A DNA stretch of 64,000 bases. Source: Bagarius yarrelli. Taxonomy: Eukaryota > Chordata > Actinopteri > Siluriformes > Sisoridae. The notes beneath the pieces were generated by a model. It saw nothing but the letters and a program-made list of their open reading frames with translations, made no database searches and had not been told where the DNA came from. Positions 39,253 through 51,880 of the stretch are shown here, in pieces; position 1 is the first letter of the stretch; every line of letters begins with the position of its first letter. The translations under genes and the position numbers were made by a program. The DNA lies in NCBI GenBank assembly GCA_005784505.1, contig VCAZ01000044.1, forward strand, positions 675,001 to 739,000, given 5' to 3'.

Positions 39253-40490
39253 TTTTTTTTTTTGGACACTGGTTCGGTCGCAAATGAGAACCCAACTGAA
39301 AGAGATGTGTGATCGTACGTCCCCAATGCTCCTCCTGACTGATTCCGGTAGCCTGAAGTTTACCTGTTCCCTCCCTGCTGGGATTCACACCCCACCCTTC
39401 CACACCTTTATTGTAGTCAGAGCAATTGCACAGCTTTCAAACCTCCACCAGTTTATACTCTTATTTCAGCAAGATAATTATTATACCAACAAGTATATTA
39501 ATTTAGATGGTGAAAATAATAGATACTTTCGGGGGGGGGGGGGTCAAGTGGGAATTAATAAGGATTTTTTTTGTGTGTGTGTGGATGAATGGTCACTTTT
39601 TTATTTAGTACGTGTTCCACCTGTTATTATTCTTGTAATTTGGAATATTAACATATCAAAAATGCGTCAAAGCGAGATGTAATTTTGCCCTAATGCAGGG
39701 CAGTACGTTTCTCACTAGACAGGCTTAGACTTGGTTTTTGTAAGAGAAGGAAATCCTGATGATAAACATCCAAAAATGTTGCACCGCACCCATGGGCAGG
39801 ACTAGGGCCTTATCCAAAACCGCATACTACACCACTTAATAGTGTGCTACAACAATAGCAGAACAGAGGACTATTCTAAAATACTCCAAAACTAGGGTGC
39901 GGTTTAGGACGTGCGTCCGGGCGTGGTCCTCTGAGCTAATGGCGCATCAGCAAAGCAGCTTCCATGTTACAACATGTTAATGACACATTGAGCTGAATAA
40001 AGACATGTGAGAACAGATTTCACTATGAAGCGTGGGAAAGAACACACTACATCTAATAATTAGGATTTAAATACAACATAAAATGGCTTAGACACTCCAA
40101 GCCACCAAAAAAAACGCGCCCTGATATAACCTCGGCAAATTCCTGACATAACAGTCATAACAGCTGCTTTTACTCCTATTATAGCCTACATGTCTCCCAC
40201 ACGTAGGTTTAATCAACGTTTTCTCAAATCCGGTTCAACCAAAAACAGTCCATACAGTACGACTGCCCTCTTGTGGTGGCAGTGTTCAACTGCAATTAGT
40301 CATTTATTTGCTGTATATTTGTACTGAGGTCAGGAGTAAAGTTGGGATGATTCTAGGGGCCCACACACTTTGGGGGCCCTCAGGGATCCGTTTTTATTAG
40401 TGGTAACAGTGCAGAAAGGGTGTGGTAGGGGGCCCCAACCTCATATACTTTCATGGGGCCCAAAATTGCTAGCAGCGTATTAAAAGCCTA
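39253..40490. other. pkp1 5' UTR/promoter region and upstream DNA
   Basis: The pkp1 5' UTR lies just right of 39252. The minus strand there carries CACCC/GGGTGGGG-rich sequence near 39385-39405. No TATA box is obvious. A pure G run of 13 bases is at 39531-39543. Near 39810-39920 is sequence like a fish MITE (AAACCGCATACTACACCACTTAATAGTGTGC). Near 40360-40465 are several GGGGCCC blocks of a decayed repeat. I see no gene. Confidence 0.45.
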
Positions 40491-40496
40491 TACAGA

Positions 40497-40668
40497 TACA
40501 GCATTTGGCAGACACCTTTATCCAAAGCGACTTACATTTATCTTAACTAACCAATTTGGGGTTAAGGGCCTTGCTCAGGGGCCCACAGTGGTGGCTTGGT
40601 GGTGCTGGGAATCAAATCCCGGTCTTTCTGGTATCAGTCCAATACCTTAACCACTAAGCCACCATTTC
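40497..40668 (-). mobile_element. tRNA-derived SINE (family 1), well-preserved copy
   Basis: One of the best preserved copies. On the minus strand the head reads GGCTTAGTGGTTAAGGTATTGGACTG (A box) and CGGGATTTGATTCCC (B box). The body is CTGAGCAAGGCCCTTAACCCC, and the tail is the complement of GCATTTGGCAGACACCTTTATCCAAAGCGAC. Confidence 0.75.
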
Positions 40669-41165
40669 CAAGATAGTCTCAGCCTTAGATGCCATAACTA
40701 CAAACTGTTGGCTGATAGTACACTAAATTTAAACTCTTTCAGTCGCTCTGATTGGTTGAATTCTACTATATTGCTATGAGAGGTTGCAACTTATGAGTAA
40801 CACTTATGAGGATCAGCCAAATGCTTTTTAAATGAACGACCCATGGTTGGATCTGAATTTGAATAGACATTGACTTTATGTATTATTTATGTCCCCAAAC
40901 ATGGCATCGGTAGTGTTACATGTCGGGTAGTTAGATGATGTAATGACCAATAAAAGCTGCTATGGGGTGATGCCATTAGTGTAAATGCCGGGATAAGTAA
41001 GACAGATCCTAGGTAGATTCATCAGAGGGCACCATGCATGTATTTAGGTGAGAAAAAAAAACATGTATGTAACAACTGAAAACATGGAGAGAGTAATGTA
41101 ATGCATATAGCATTTACAGACAGTAGACAGGCAGTAGACAGACATAAAACTGACATCTTGGTAAG

Positions 41166-41171
41166 TTTATT
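41166..41171 (-). terminator. Candidate smpd2 poly(A) signal
   Basis: AATAAA on the minus strand about 1.3 kb after the smpd2 stop codon. No better hexamer was seen closer to the stop, so the 3' UTR may be about 1.3 kb. Confidence 0.4.
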
Positions 41172-41966
41172 AGATCAAATATTCAAACTTCAAATTTAGT
41201 ACAATTCATTGTTTGCATGTACATAATAAACATTCGTGTGTGTGATTAAATAACAGTGAATGATTACAGTACACAATCAAGTGTAGAAAATCGCCTGCTC
41301 TGCAGGTATTAAAAAAAAAACAATAAAGCTTTTACTGAGCCTTATTAATATGTTTTATAAGTTATATTTGAAAAATGTATAATGCCAACGATAAAAAGGA
41401 TAATAAGACATAATATCTACGAAAAATGTGAAAAATCTTTAAATAAGAAAAGTAACTGGTCCATTTTCATTTCCATGTGACACGAAACTGTAAGGGTTAA
41501 AACATGATGGAGTCTCCTGTTTTTGACCAATCAAAATTGAGAATTCAGCAGGATTATACTGTGCAGAGTTGTTACTTAGACTTTGCTCACTATTTTCTTT
41601 TCGTTATTCTTTCAGATTGTTCTCCATGTGAGTAAGATGATTGGTCCAATTAAATTCCTGAGACAGACATCTATTCATGAGGTGTATGCTACTGCAATCT
41701 CTATTATTATTACTACTATTAGTATTATTACTTAGAAATGCCCTTGTGCTTTTTTTTTTTTTTTTTTGCTCGTGGTGTTTAGCTCCCTCTACTGGAGAAT
41801 TTTCAGCTTTGACAGCTTACTTGAGAAAGCTAGAGTAAGATATTACAGCTATTACAGGTTAATAGAGTATAGCCACTCACCTACACCTGCCATTTTAAAT
41901 GCTTTTTCAGTTATTGCTTGTAATACGTTAAAACATTAGACATAAGAAATCTTATTAGATAAGATA

Positions 41967-42082
41967 AAGGACATTTACATCTTTTTTATCCAGCTAAGCA
42001 GTTGAGGGTTAAGTGTCTTGTTTAGTGGTCCAGCAGTGGCGCACAAACATCCAATCCAATCAGCAGTCTAACACCTTAACCT
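41967..42082 (-). mobile_element. tRNA-derived SINE (family 1), diverged, in smpd2 3' UTR
   Basis: Diverged copy with GACATTTACATCTTTTTTATCCAGC, GTTGAGGGTTAAGTGTCTTGTTTAGTGGTCCAGCAGTGG and AGTCTAACACCTTAACC. It falls in the predicted smpd2 3' UTR. Confidence 0.55.
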
Positions 42083-42496
42083 ATCTTTTGTCTTTAGTGT
42101 GGCAGCAGAGAGCTCTACAATTCACTTCAGAAAAGTCTTACAGAAGTTTCAGTAATCAATAGAAAGCTGAAAATGCGTTTGATTAAATGATCGCTTGTTG
42201 CTGTCTGGTAAGAATCGAGATGCATTCATAACACAATAGTTAGTTGTCATACGCCTTCCAGACCAGTTTTAAGTAGGTTTTGAGTTTACAAATGTACTTA
42301 CAGTAGCACTGTCAACTTTTGATCTAATCAGCCAGGGCTTGAAACCAGGAAGAATTTATCAAAAAGCTCTGGAGTGTGATTCAGCATAAACTTGCTTGAA
42401 GTCTATATAAATAAATAGACATGTTAGCTTGCAGGAAGCAAGAAAATATTTAAGAAATTCCATTAAGTGGTTCAGCTGTGGTGACATTTTGGGTGT

Positions 42497-45400
42497 TCAA
42501 TCATTTGATTGTACACCGTCAAACTCTTTTTGAGATACGTCCTCGTCCTTAACCTGAGGTAGCTCCTTTAGATGTTCCTGCAAGCTGCCAACTGTAAGCC
42601 TCATGTGGTCCTCTGCTCCTTGAAGCGACTTCACCTCCATGCTGTAGAAGATGTACAGGAAGACAGTAGAGAGTAGGATGGCAAAGCACAGCGCCCCCAG
42701 TAGGTAGAAAGAAGCTTTGGGAAAAGGTTGCTCATCGCCGAGGGAGAATATAGGCACAGCGGCTATGGCTATCTCTAGCAATAGCAAAGCCAGGCCCATA
42801 AACCCTGTGCGTGCAGCTGTGTAGCGCATGCGCTCGGCACAGTGCATGCCCACCTTCACCTCCGTGCGAGCCTCGGTCACAGTGTTTATCAGCTGAGAAA
42901 GACTAACTACAACAATAAAAAGGGAAACAAAGAAAACAGTTAACAGAAAAACTGAGGAAAATCTACTAAAAAAAAATTAGCCTAATTACCTGCATTGCAG
43001 TCTTTTTCTCTTCTCTCCTCTTTTAAAGGGCAAAGCAGCAGCTCAGTACTCAGAGCTTCATGGTCTGAGTAGGGGAAGTCATATCCTGGAACAGAGCCAT
43101 TGGTAGTAGACAGAGATTTACAGCTCACATCCACTCTTCCTGATCCCTGTAATAAAATAAAGATAACATATCTGTTTAAAATGTTATTTATTAGTCGTAG
43201 GACAAAAAATATTTATGCGAATAAGGTAAAAAAATCATCAAAATGTGGACGTGGAAAAATATGTATTATGTTTATTTTCACAGCATTTGGCAGACACCCT
43301 TATCCAAAGCAATTTATATTTATCTCTTTTATACAACTAAGCAATTGGGGGTTCAGGACCTTGTTTAGGGGCTCAGCAGTGGGGTGGAATCACGCCCTGA
43401 TCTTCCAGTTAGCAGTCTGACACTTTAACCACTGTGCTACCACTTCCCTACTTGACTTATATTAAGTTAAGGTCACAAACCCTATATGTGGAAATACAGC
43501 TTTTTGTTCAAGCACGTTTACCTTGAATAAAATGTAGTCAATTCGGATTCCTCCTCCAAGCGGAACAAGTTCATGAGTATTTGTGAAGGGGTTGTCTGTT
43601 ACATGGGTAAATCCCTGCTCACATCCCTGAAAAAAGGGAGAGTCAGAGTACCTGGCCATAAGAGTATAGCTCATATTATATACTGCAGTGTCTGGCGATT
43701 TTACATAACTATAGTATGTAACTCACATCAAAGCTGGCTGTCTCAATAAAGCAATCCCGCAGTCCGCTGTAGCTGCGCAGCAATCTTACACCAAGGTCAT
43801 CAGGGTGCATGTTTAAATCCCCCCCTAGTATCACCACATCCGCCCCAGCAGATGTGTGCCTGTATAAACGGAAATGCGGAAATTTAGTTACGCATTAAAC
43901 GCCTTTTTTGCAATGGACATGAATTAATGCACATTTTTATTTTTTAATAAAAATAAAAATTCGGTCACACATAGTCATGAAGAATTTGTGTGAATTATTT
44001 TATAAATTCAACAGAGAACAAAAACTAAATAAAGCATCTCAATGTAAGGGCTTCTATGATTCGGCTAAACAATGTCTTCTCAAGGATTTCTTTAGATTAA
44101 TCTTTAGATTAGATTAGATTTACTCTTATTGTCATTGCTTAAGGTCACAATGCAAAGAAATGCAGTTAAAATCTAACCAAAGTGTAAAATAGCAGTGCAG
44201 TATAAACATATGTACAAAAGTAAATACAAGAAGATAAATATACAAATGAACTATATATGAAGATTATAGACTAAATATAGAATCTATATAGACAAAATAT
44301 TATGACTATAAATATTGATATATGGAATATGATATAATGCTACTTTACTGTTTTTTTTTTAGAGTTTTTTTATTGAATCCGTGTTTTCTTTTTGTATTAG
44401 GTCTTGGTTCGGTCATCCCACACTGTCAAGTTGTGAAAGTGGCAGAAATAGTTACCGGAATGAGTCCAAGTAAAACTATTAAAATTTATTACAGCCAGGG
44501 TTTAATGAAAGCACATTTTAATCAATTTAAATAAATGTGGATTATCCATCGCAGAAGGAATTCCAATTGATTTCCTCAGGGCATCGGTTCTGAGGACTTT
44601 TATGGGTTGTTTTTCTTTTAGGGGCTATTAGTTCAATAAATTTTTAATCTGATTGGGGTGTTGTGTTTTGTCTGTGAAAGTGTTGTCTGTAGATTATGTG
44701 TTGGTTGACTTACAGCTGCAAAACTAGTTTCCCCCAAGGGTGACAATAAAAGAACGTCAGAAATTATTCTGCAAACACTTTTTTAGCAAAAAAACTTTAA
44801 GCTGCATTAACCCTTTTTTTTGCCAAAGTCAAAAACCAACTAAAGTGATCCTAAAAGTTTTTTTGTTAATCAAGAAAGTTTTTACTAAATTTGCCATTTT
44901 CATCACATGTTTTTGATTTGATACCTCAAAACACATCAACACACATGTTGTGTAAAAATTTGTGTCCGTTTTCTGCTGCTTGTGCTTTTAGAACGCACCT
45001 TGTTGATGTACAATGAGCTGATAATCAAGCCTTATTTGACATGGACCAAGTAACATTAGACTAACTGTGGTCTGTTACTTTACACGAGTTTGGCATCCCT
45101 GACCTAAAAAACAGTGTGGTTTGATACCTTATAAAGTTTTGGAGTTCCCAGGCCTGCACCACTCTGTGAGGGAGATAGGAATCTTGCTCTCGGGAATACT
45201 CAGCATGCAGCTGTTTTGGGAATACAGACAGCGCTATAACACAGGACGGAACACACGTCTATACGATTACAGAACACTGTTTTTAGACTTACATGAGTGA
45301 CGTAAACATGCACCATCAACCCACTGATTTTCAGCAGGATTTTCCCAACGGCTTTACCCCCGAACCAGTCTCCATGATGGGCCTGACACAGAACAGAGTA

Positions 45401-48400
45401 CTGTTAGACTTAACAGCTAGACAAAAATAACCAGGCTTTTTAAAAGAAATAGAACACTTTGAGGCAGGCTATAGACTAGAACAGGGTTGTGTGTTTTCTA
45501 GGCCCAAAGCGATTATTTATAAATAACAAAATCCCAATCCATTTTATTTGTCTTATACATTATTACATTGTTATTACACATTGCAGTAACTTTATATTTA
45601 GGATAAAAACAGCAGTTTATCTATTTTCAGTTAAAAGTTCCTGTCACTATCATTTACAGCAGATATGATAATTCCTTCCCAGACCAGCATTTCTTTCGTT
45701 CCTTTCTAGAGTTATATAGGCAAAAAATGCATCTTGTCCATTCTAAAGACTTTTCTGTGTAGACTATGTAGACCTATGACTTGTATAACATGCTTATTTA
45801 CTGAACAGACACATTTCCCCACTAAACAATTTAGAATTTGAATTTAATTTAAATCTTTTTTTTTTTTGCTTTACTATATGAAGTTTCCAGCATAAAAGTA
45901 CTTTTAAATAAGCTGTTACCATATCACTTTTCAAACAATTCTTTTAGAGAATGAATGCTTTGGTCTGGATAACAGCAGCATTCAGTTGAAAGGATCTGCT
46001 TAAACTATTGGTTTAAGCAAAAGAAGTTTGGAAAGGAAACGGTCTGACATTACTCACCATGTAGGGATAACCATTTAAGGAGTATTTGTAGAGAAAGACA
46101 TCGTGGATTCTATGCCTGGAAAAAACCGCCAGCCCACTTCCGAAAAATCCACTGACAAGCAGACGTTTAAAAAAAATAAGTATGTATTATAGTATAATAA
46201 TTACTTCCTTTCCGGATATTACCAAGAAATATGTAACATTCAAAGAATTTTTTTAAAACGCAGTGGTAGTAAAAAAAATAGTAAGGGTGTACATTTATAA
46301 AAAACTACTAAGTAACGAAAGTAGCCCAAAATATACTGAAATGGTTTAATAGATCCAGACATGTATATACATTTTTCCTAGTCTCACCCTCTTGCGCGCA
46401 TGCACTCTTACCAAACTACGGCAAGCATGGGGAAAAAATGCATTCACCCCCACGCACAGAATGAATGCCGACACAAAATTACAACGTCTAAACTTAATAA
46501 ACAATTTAGTCTGTTACTTAAAAAACAGCAAGAGAATAATAGACAAGACAGATTTATACCGAACACCTCCGCTAACATGATCTGCATCGCTATTGTAACA
46601 GGCAACGTGTGTAATCAAATGCACACACAATACCCTTCTGCACATGCTGGACTTGGTGTTGCACGTGTCGCTTGTTTGCTCAGCCAGGTAAGATGCGTGG
46701 CTGGTATTTTTTTTTTTTTTTTACCAACAGTTGCCACCACACAAATTAATAACAGACGTAGCAAAACATTTCGCACAGTGTTTATATGTTGTTAACCGCA
46801 TATAATTTATAAAGTACAAGTTAATTATAAAATGCATTTTGTTTTTCAGTTAAATAATAGAAATAATAAATAATTTTCTCCTGTATTTCTTCATTCATAA
46901 TTTCTTTAAAAAAGTCTAAAAATCTCGTCTCGTACTTGTTAACCCAGTCTCATGTCTTGTCTTGTGGGATAAGTGTCTTGTCACACCCCTAATAAATACA
47001 TAAATGTTTGGATTTACCTTTTGAAATAATGCGAATGAGGATGTGTGCTGCCAAGCTTTGCTTTCAGGAAGTGGAAGTCTTTTTCACTCCAAACCTATAC
47101 CACAGACCGGGATGAAAAGATACACATCGGCAAATAAGGCTTTTTTTATTTATTTTTTTATTTCACATTTATTGCCTCTATATAACATGACTAACACTTC
47201 TGTCAATACAAAAAAGCAGCAGAAATTCCCAATATGAAACAGAAAGAGAAAAATCCTTTATTTACAAAAGAGTTTAGGGTAAAATTTATTTTATAAAACA
47301 GCCACTGAAAAAAAAACTAATTCAGACATTCCAGCATCACTGAGTGAAGTAACAAATCTAATGTACGTGCAGCTGGAAATGTGTTTGAAAAATGAATAAC
47401 TTTACAATCCTTTTGGTTGAATGTTTGGAACACTTTGGCAGGCTTTTTAGCTAAATACAGTACATTTTTTATATTGAAAATATGCACAACAGCCTTTATT
47501 CGTAAAGTGTTTTTATACTTGTAAAAATCCTGTGGTTTCAGAGATAAAACATTCATATCGAAATTCAGTTTGAGGTTGTTGTACTTATCTTTATCAAATT
47601 TACAGCATTTATTAGACCTCCTTATCCCGAGAGACTTGCGGAAGCACTTACTAAGTAACAAAGTACTCCATCACATAGTACAGCAGGGTCTCTGTCAGGG
47701 AGTCAGGGACTAAACGTCCTGTCAAATACTTTTAAGTTAACGTTTATAATAAATAAATAATATAATATAATTATATAATGGAAATAACTAAGTGTGCGAA
47801 CACAAACCAACTATTGTTATTATGGGAGTTTGTTATTATTATTTTTAGAACAAATGAAATGCTGTAATGGCTTTACTGCACACAGCGAGCATTACACCTT
47901 TCCAAAACATAAATCAGGCATTTGGTTTGGCTTACACCAACACTGACATAGAGCTTTATTACAAAATTATGAATAAAGCTCATGGTGAGTGCTGACAGGA
48001 GCAGCACTGTAAACAGGCCTGCATACCCAGATGCTTAAATGAACTTTTATGTTCAAATAGGGAAAATGTAGATCCAGACAAAATCGAATACTTTTTAAGA
48101 ACATTCTACATTTAGGCAAATATGTACTTTCCAGTTATTAAAATAGTAAGTTTTTAATAGTATGGTTAAAGGTAGTATGCATTAAGGGTGGGAATCTCTA
48201 GGCATCTGCACGATATGATTTGATTCTGTTTCAGAAGGTTGTGATGTAATTATAAAATAATTATAGATGCATCTTTTGTTTTAATACAGATTTTTTAAAA
48301 ATCTCTGACAGCAACTATATCTGTAATGAACCATAATAAATTTACTTTAAAGATCTTTTATTAATAAATCAATTAAAGTACGATGTATGATGAAGTATGA

Positions 48401-51011
48401 TTACGGGTAGTACGAATAAAATTTGAAAGTGCACTGAAGTACGGCTGAAAATAAAAGAAAGCCAATATTCTCACATACATTTACTTTTAAGGCAGTAATA
48501 GTTCTAATGTCAAAGGTTATGAATTATTAATCGAGAGATTAAGGTTCAATCTAAAACACTGTCACTGTATGGCCACAAGCAAGACTTTTGTATCTGACTG
48601 TATTATATCTGACTTTATGCTTGACTTGTCATTTGTGCTACAATATATTGGATGAGAAATAAATGTTTCCTTCCTACTCCCAGGTATGTAAAGCCAACCG
48701 CTGCATCTTTTTATCACAGGTAAAATGACTACATCCCAGTGAAAGTGATAAGTACCCTCGTACATAAACCTCACAGAAAGCCACAATTGGTTCGTGTTGA
48801 AATGACTGACGAGGAAAAAGTAATGCAATTCCTTTTATCCAGAAAACACAACTTTGCTCTCTGGACATCCTGGCGCCAGCTGGTTGTGGCAACATCAGAT
48901 TTTGATCTTGTGGTATATTTGGAAACATATAATAACAAAAACCATCTTAAATTTCTTCCATATTTGTTTCCATAACCAAATGCCTTTCTTTGCCTTAAAG
49001 TCTTTATGTCTGTTCTTGTTCACTAGCAAGTAAAGGTTACTTTGATGCACGTTTTTCCTTTTTTTTTTACTGACAGGATTTTGTGTAATAGTGTGTGTGG
49101 GGGTTTATCTTACCTCCTGTAGTAATGCTACATCATGCTGTTCCTTGCTTAACAGCTCTCCAATCATTACATATCGCTCAGCACAGTGCTTACTAAGGTA
49201 GCGGATTCCCCTACAAAACACAAACACACAATACATCCGACTGCAAGACTGAACATATACCTACAGTGCCTTGAAAAAAGTATTTATACTGCTTGAACTT
49301 TTTCATAATGTGTCACTTTAACACCACAAACTTAAACGCTTTTTATTGAGATTTTATGTAATCCAACACAAAGTAGCACGCGATTGTGAAGTGGAACAAA
49401 AATGATACATGGTTTTTAAAGCATATTAATACCTGAAAAGTGTGGTGTGCATTTGTACTCAGCTCCCCTGCATTAATACTTTGTGCTCCTTGAGATGTAC
49501 AATTACAGCTGCAAGTCTTTTGGGGTATGTCTCTACCAGCTTTGCACATCTGGAGACTGATATTTTGCCCATTCTTTCTTGCAAAATAGCTTAAGCTCAG
49601 TCAGACTGGATGGGGAACATCTGTGAACAGCAGTTTTCAAGTTATGCCACAGATTCTCAATGGGATTTAGGTCTGGACATATGAATATGCTTTGATCCAA
49701 ACCATTCCATTGTAGCTTTGGTTGTACGTTAAGGGTAATTGTCTTGGTAGAAGGTGAATCTCCTTCCCAGTATTAAGTCTTTTGCAGCCTCCAACAGGTT
49801 TTCTTACAGGATTGCCCTGTATTTAAATCCATCCATCTTCCCATAAACTCTGACCAGCTTTTCTGTCCCTGCTGAAGAAAAGCATCGCCACAGCATGATG
49901 CTGCCACCACCATGTTTCACAGTGGGGTGGGTGTGTTCAGGGTGATGAGCAGTGTTACTTTTTCATCACAAGTAGCTCTTTACATTTAGGCCAAAAAGTT
50001 CAACTTTAGACTCATCTGACCAAAGCACCTACTTCTACATGTTTGCTGTGTCTCTTACATGGCTTGTGGCAAACTGCAAACGGGACGTCTTATGTCTTTC
50101 TTTCAACAATAGCTTTCTTCTTGCCACACTTCCAAAAAGGCCAGATTTGCGGAGTATACGACTTATAGTTGTCCTGTAGACAGTTTCTCCCACCTGAGCT
50201 GTGGATTTCTACAGCTTCTCAGAGCGACCATGGGCCTCTTGGCTGCTTCCTTGACCAGTGCACTTATTGCTCAGTCCGTCAGTTTAGGTGAACGGCCATG
50301 TCTTGGTAGATTTGCAGTTGTGGCATACTTTTTCCATTTTATAGATGGTGGATTGAACAGTGCTTCTTGAGCTGTACAAAGCTTATATATATTTTTATAC
50401 CCTAACCCTGTTTTAAACTTCTCCACAACTTTATACCTGACCTTTCTGGTGAGTTCTTGGTCTTCATGATGCTGTTTGTTTACTAGTGTTCTCTAACAAA
50501 CCACTGAGGCCTACACAGAATTTATACTGAGACTAAATTACACAGGTGGACTCTATTAACTAATAAGTTAACTTCTGAAGACTTTAGGTGACTGGATTTT
50601 ATTGAGTGGTATCGGGGGGGCTAAATAAATCTATTACATAAAATCTCAATAAAATACATTTTAATTTGTGGTTGTAAGGTGACAAAATGTGAAAGTGTAG
50701 GGGGTATGAATACTTTTGCAAAGCACTGTAATAATAACCATATATGCAAAATTAAACTAGACCAAGCATGAATGAGAAAGATTGTCCTGGATCAAAAACA
50801 CAGGGCCTCACCACAGAATATAAACTGGGATAAACTTGATAGTGGCTTTGTCTAAATTATTCAGCGGTTATTCTAGAAGTAGTCAGGCTTTAGTGGGGCT
50901 GATTAAATACTCGTCAGCCAGTTTATTTTAAGAATTTTAACAATGCATTGTAGATATTTAAATATGCGCTTACCAGCAGTTGAGAGAGAAGATACGTAGT
51001 CTTATAGGCAT
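42497..51011 (-). CDS. smpd2: Sphingomyelin phosphodiesterase 2, neutral sphingomyelinase 1 (complete, 10 coding exons, 427 aa)
   Basis: Mg-dependent DNase I-fold phosphodiesterase of ER/nuclear membranes that cleaves sphingomyelin-type or lyso-PAF lipids. Coding exons in transcript order: 50974-51011, 49114-49210, 47018-47094, 46058-46151, 45293-45382, 45128-45210, 43727-43859, 43522-43626, 42990-43146, 42497-42906. Total 1,284 nt, all phases closing; human SMPD2 is 423 aa. Visible motifs: RIFSLNCW (6-13), the metal-ligand Glu in LLQEVW (E45), GSGLAVFS, HHGDW, VTHLHAEY, ILGGDLNMHPDDLG (170-183), GGGIRIDY and the catalytic SDHEAL (H268). All sit at the human positions minus four. Two hydrophobic segments near 326-345 and 358-379 give the C-terminal membrane anchor. 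A non-coding first exon probably ends at the donor at 51711-51712, and the coding exon begins at 51055. Confidence 0.95.
43279..43446 (-). mobile_element. tRNA-derived SINE (family 1), in smpd2 intron
   Basis: Contains GCATTTGGCAGACACCCTTATCCAAAGCAATTTATATTTATCTC, GGACCTTGTTTAGGGGCTCAGCAGTGG and the head complement CTTTAACCACTGTGCTACCA. It lies between coding exons 42990-43146 and 43522-43626. Confidence 0.7.
44090..44300. mobile_element. Interspersed repeat fragment, in smpd2 intron
   Basis: Starts with (AGATT)n and reads TACTCTTATTGTCATTGC..AATGCAAAGAAATGCAGTTA..AATAGCAGTGCAGTATAAACATA, a composition recurrent in teleost genomes. No coding frame is present and the family is unknown. Confidence 0.4.
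49264..50728 (-). mobile_element. Tc1-like transposon relic, nearly full length, in smpd2 intron
   Basis: 1,465 bp with imperfect terminal inverted repeats (CAGTGCCTTGAAAAAAGTATTTATAC at the left and the complement of GTATGAATACTTTTGCAAAGCACTG at the right), each bordered by TA (49262-49263 and 50729-50730). The transposase runs on the minus strand. Recognisable pieces include the N-terminal helix-turn-helix region near 50340-50400, the CAGTTTGCCACAAGCCATGTAAGAGACAC region near 50050-50085, and CATCATGCTGTGGCGATGCTTTTC near 49876-49900. Stops and frameshifts break it into non-coding pieces. Confidence 0.85.
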
Positions 51012-51325
51012 GATTGCTGTCACGGGATTGTAGGAGAAGTGTATGGAGATCCTCTCTGCAGAAAGAGCATCGTCAGCATAGAAGGGAAAAGATCAGCAAA
51101 AAAACCCTGATACTTACTGATGAGAATAAAAACAGCATTGAAAAATAAAAAATAAAATCTTAAGCAATGAATTGCCAGGGTTACCTATTTTAGGAGACAA
51201 GACACTCTGTTGTACATTTTAATCAAATGATGAATATGTAAATTAAAGGGTTTGTTTAAAAAAAAAAGAAGGAAATGAAATAGTAGTAGGTATCAGACTA
51301 TGTATCACTGATCAACCACGTTTTG

Positions 51326-51334
51326 TCTGTGTGT

Positions 51335-51381
<47 letters not shown>

Positions 51382-51388
51382 GTGTGTA
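51326..51388. repeat. (GT)n microsatellite
   Basis: About 60 bp of GT repeats with few interruptions, in the first smpd2 intron. Confidence 0.9.
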
Positions 51389-51712
51389 GTCATTTATGCG
51401 TGTTTTTACTTCAGTATGCGGTTGGATGTTTACGGAAACGCGTCTTGTTACAACAGAAAACATGCATCACTTTCTAAACATTTCCAAAACATTGAAAGTG
51501 ATTTTTTTAAGGCGTTTAGGCGTGCAAGTCAGCAGAAAATAAATTTAAACAATAAAGCAGAAAGTGTACAAAGTGAACTAAAAATAAAAACTAACATCCA
51601 CCGCTAGGACTGACTATTTTAACCATGTATTTACAGTGTAGCTAAAGCTAACCGGCTAATATTCACTTCCGATAATTTCATCTTAAAGGTAACATAGTTA
51701 GTTTACACTTAC

Positions 51713-51880
51713 CTTCAATTCACACGTTAGCACAAAAAATAAATAAATAAATAAATAACAAGGTACACAATAGCGAGGAAGTTTCGGCTATGTAACGCGA
51801 CCTGTCACTGCCGAATAACTGATTTGCGACCTGACGCTTCCGGAACTGGAAGACGTAAGCAAAAGGGGCGGAGTTACTTT
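51713..51880 (-). promoter_or_regulatory. smpd2 5' UTR exon and CpG-type promoter
   Basis: A minus-strand donor TTGAAG|GTAAGTG (exon edge 51713) fits a non-coding first exon. Just upstream are an ETS-type CTTCCGGAA (51837-51845), a CRE-like GACGTAAG near 51852-51859 and a GC box GGGGCGGAG (51865-51873), with several CpGs in an otherwise CpG-poor region. This is the pattern of a TATA-less housekeeping promoter. The start site is inferred to lie near 51780-51830. Confidence 0.55.

Noticed and set aside
39047..39682. 211-aa open frame on the + strand
   Set aside because: It is antisense to the first pkp1 coding exon and its 5' UTR, has no recognisable domain, and runs through the G13 tract. The minus strand has clear homology and splice phase.
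46400..46795. 131-aa + strand open frame
   Set aside because: Lies inside an smpd2 intron, opposite strand, ends in a poly-T run and has no recognisable protein sequence.
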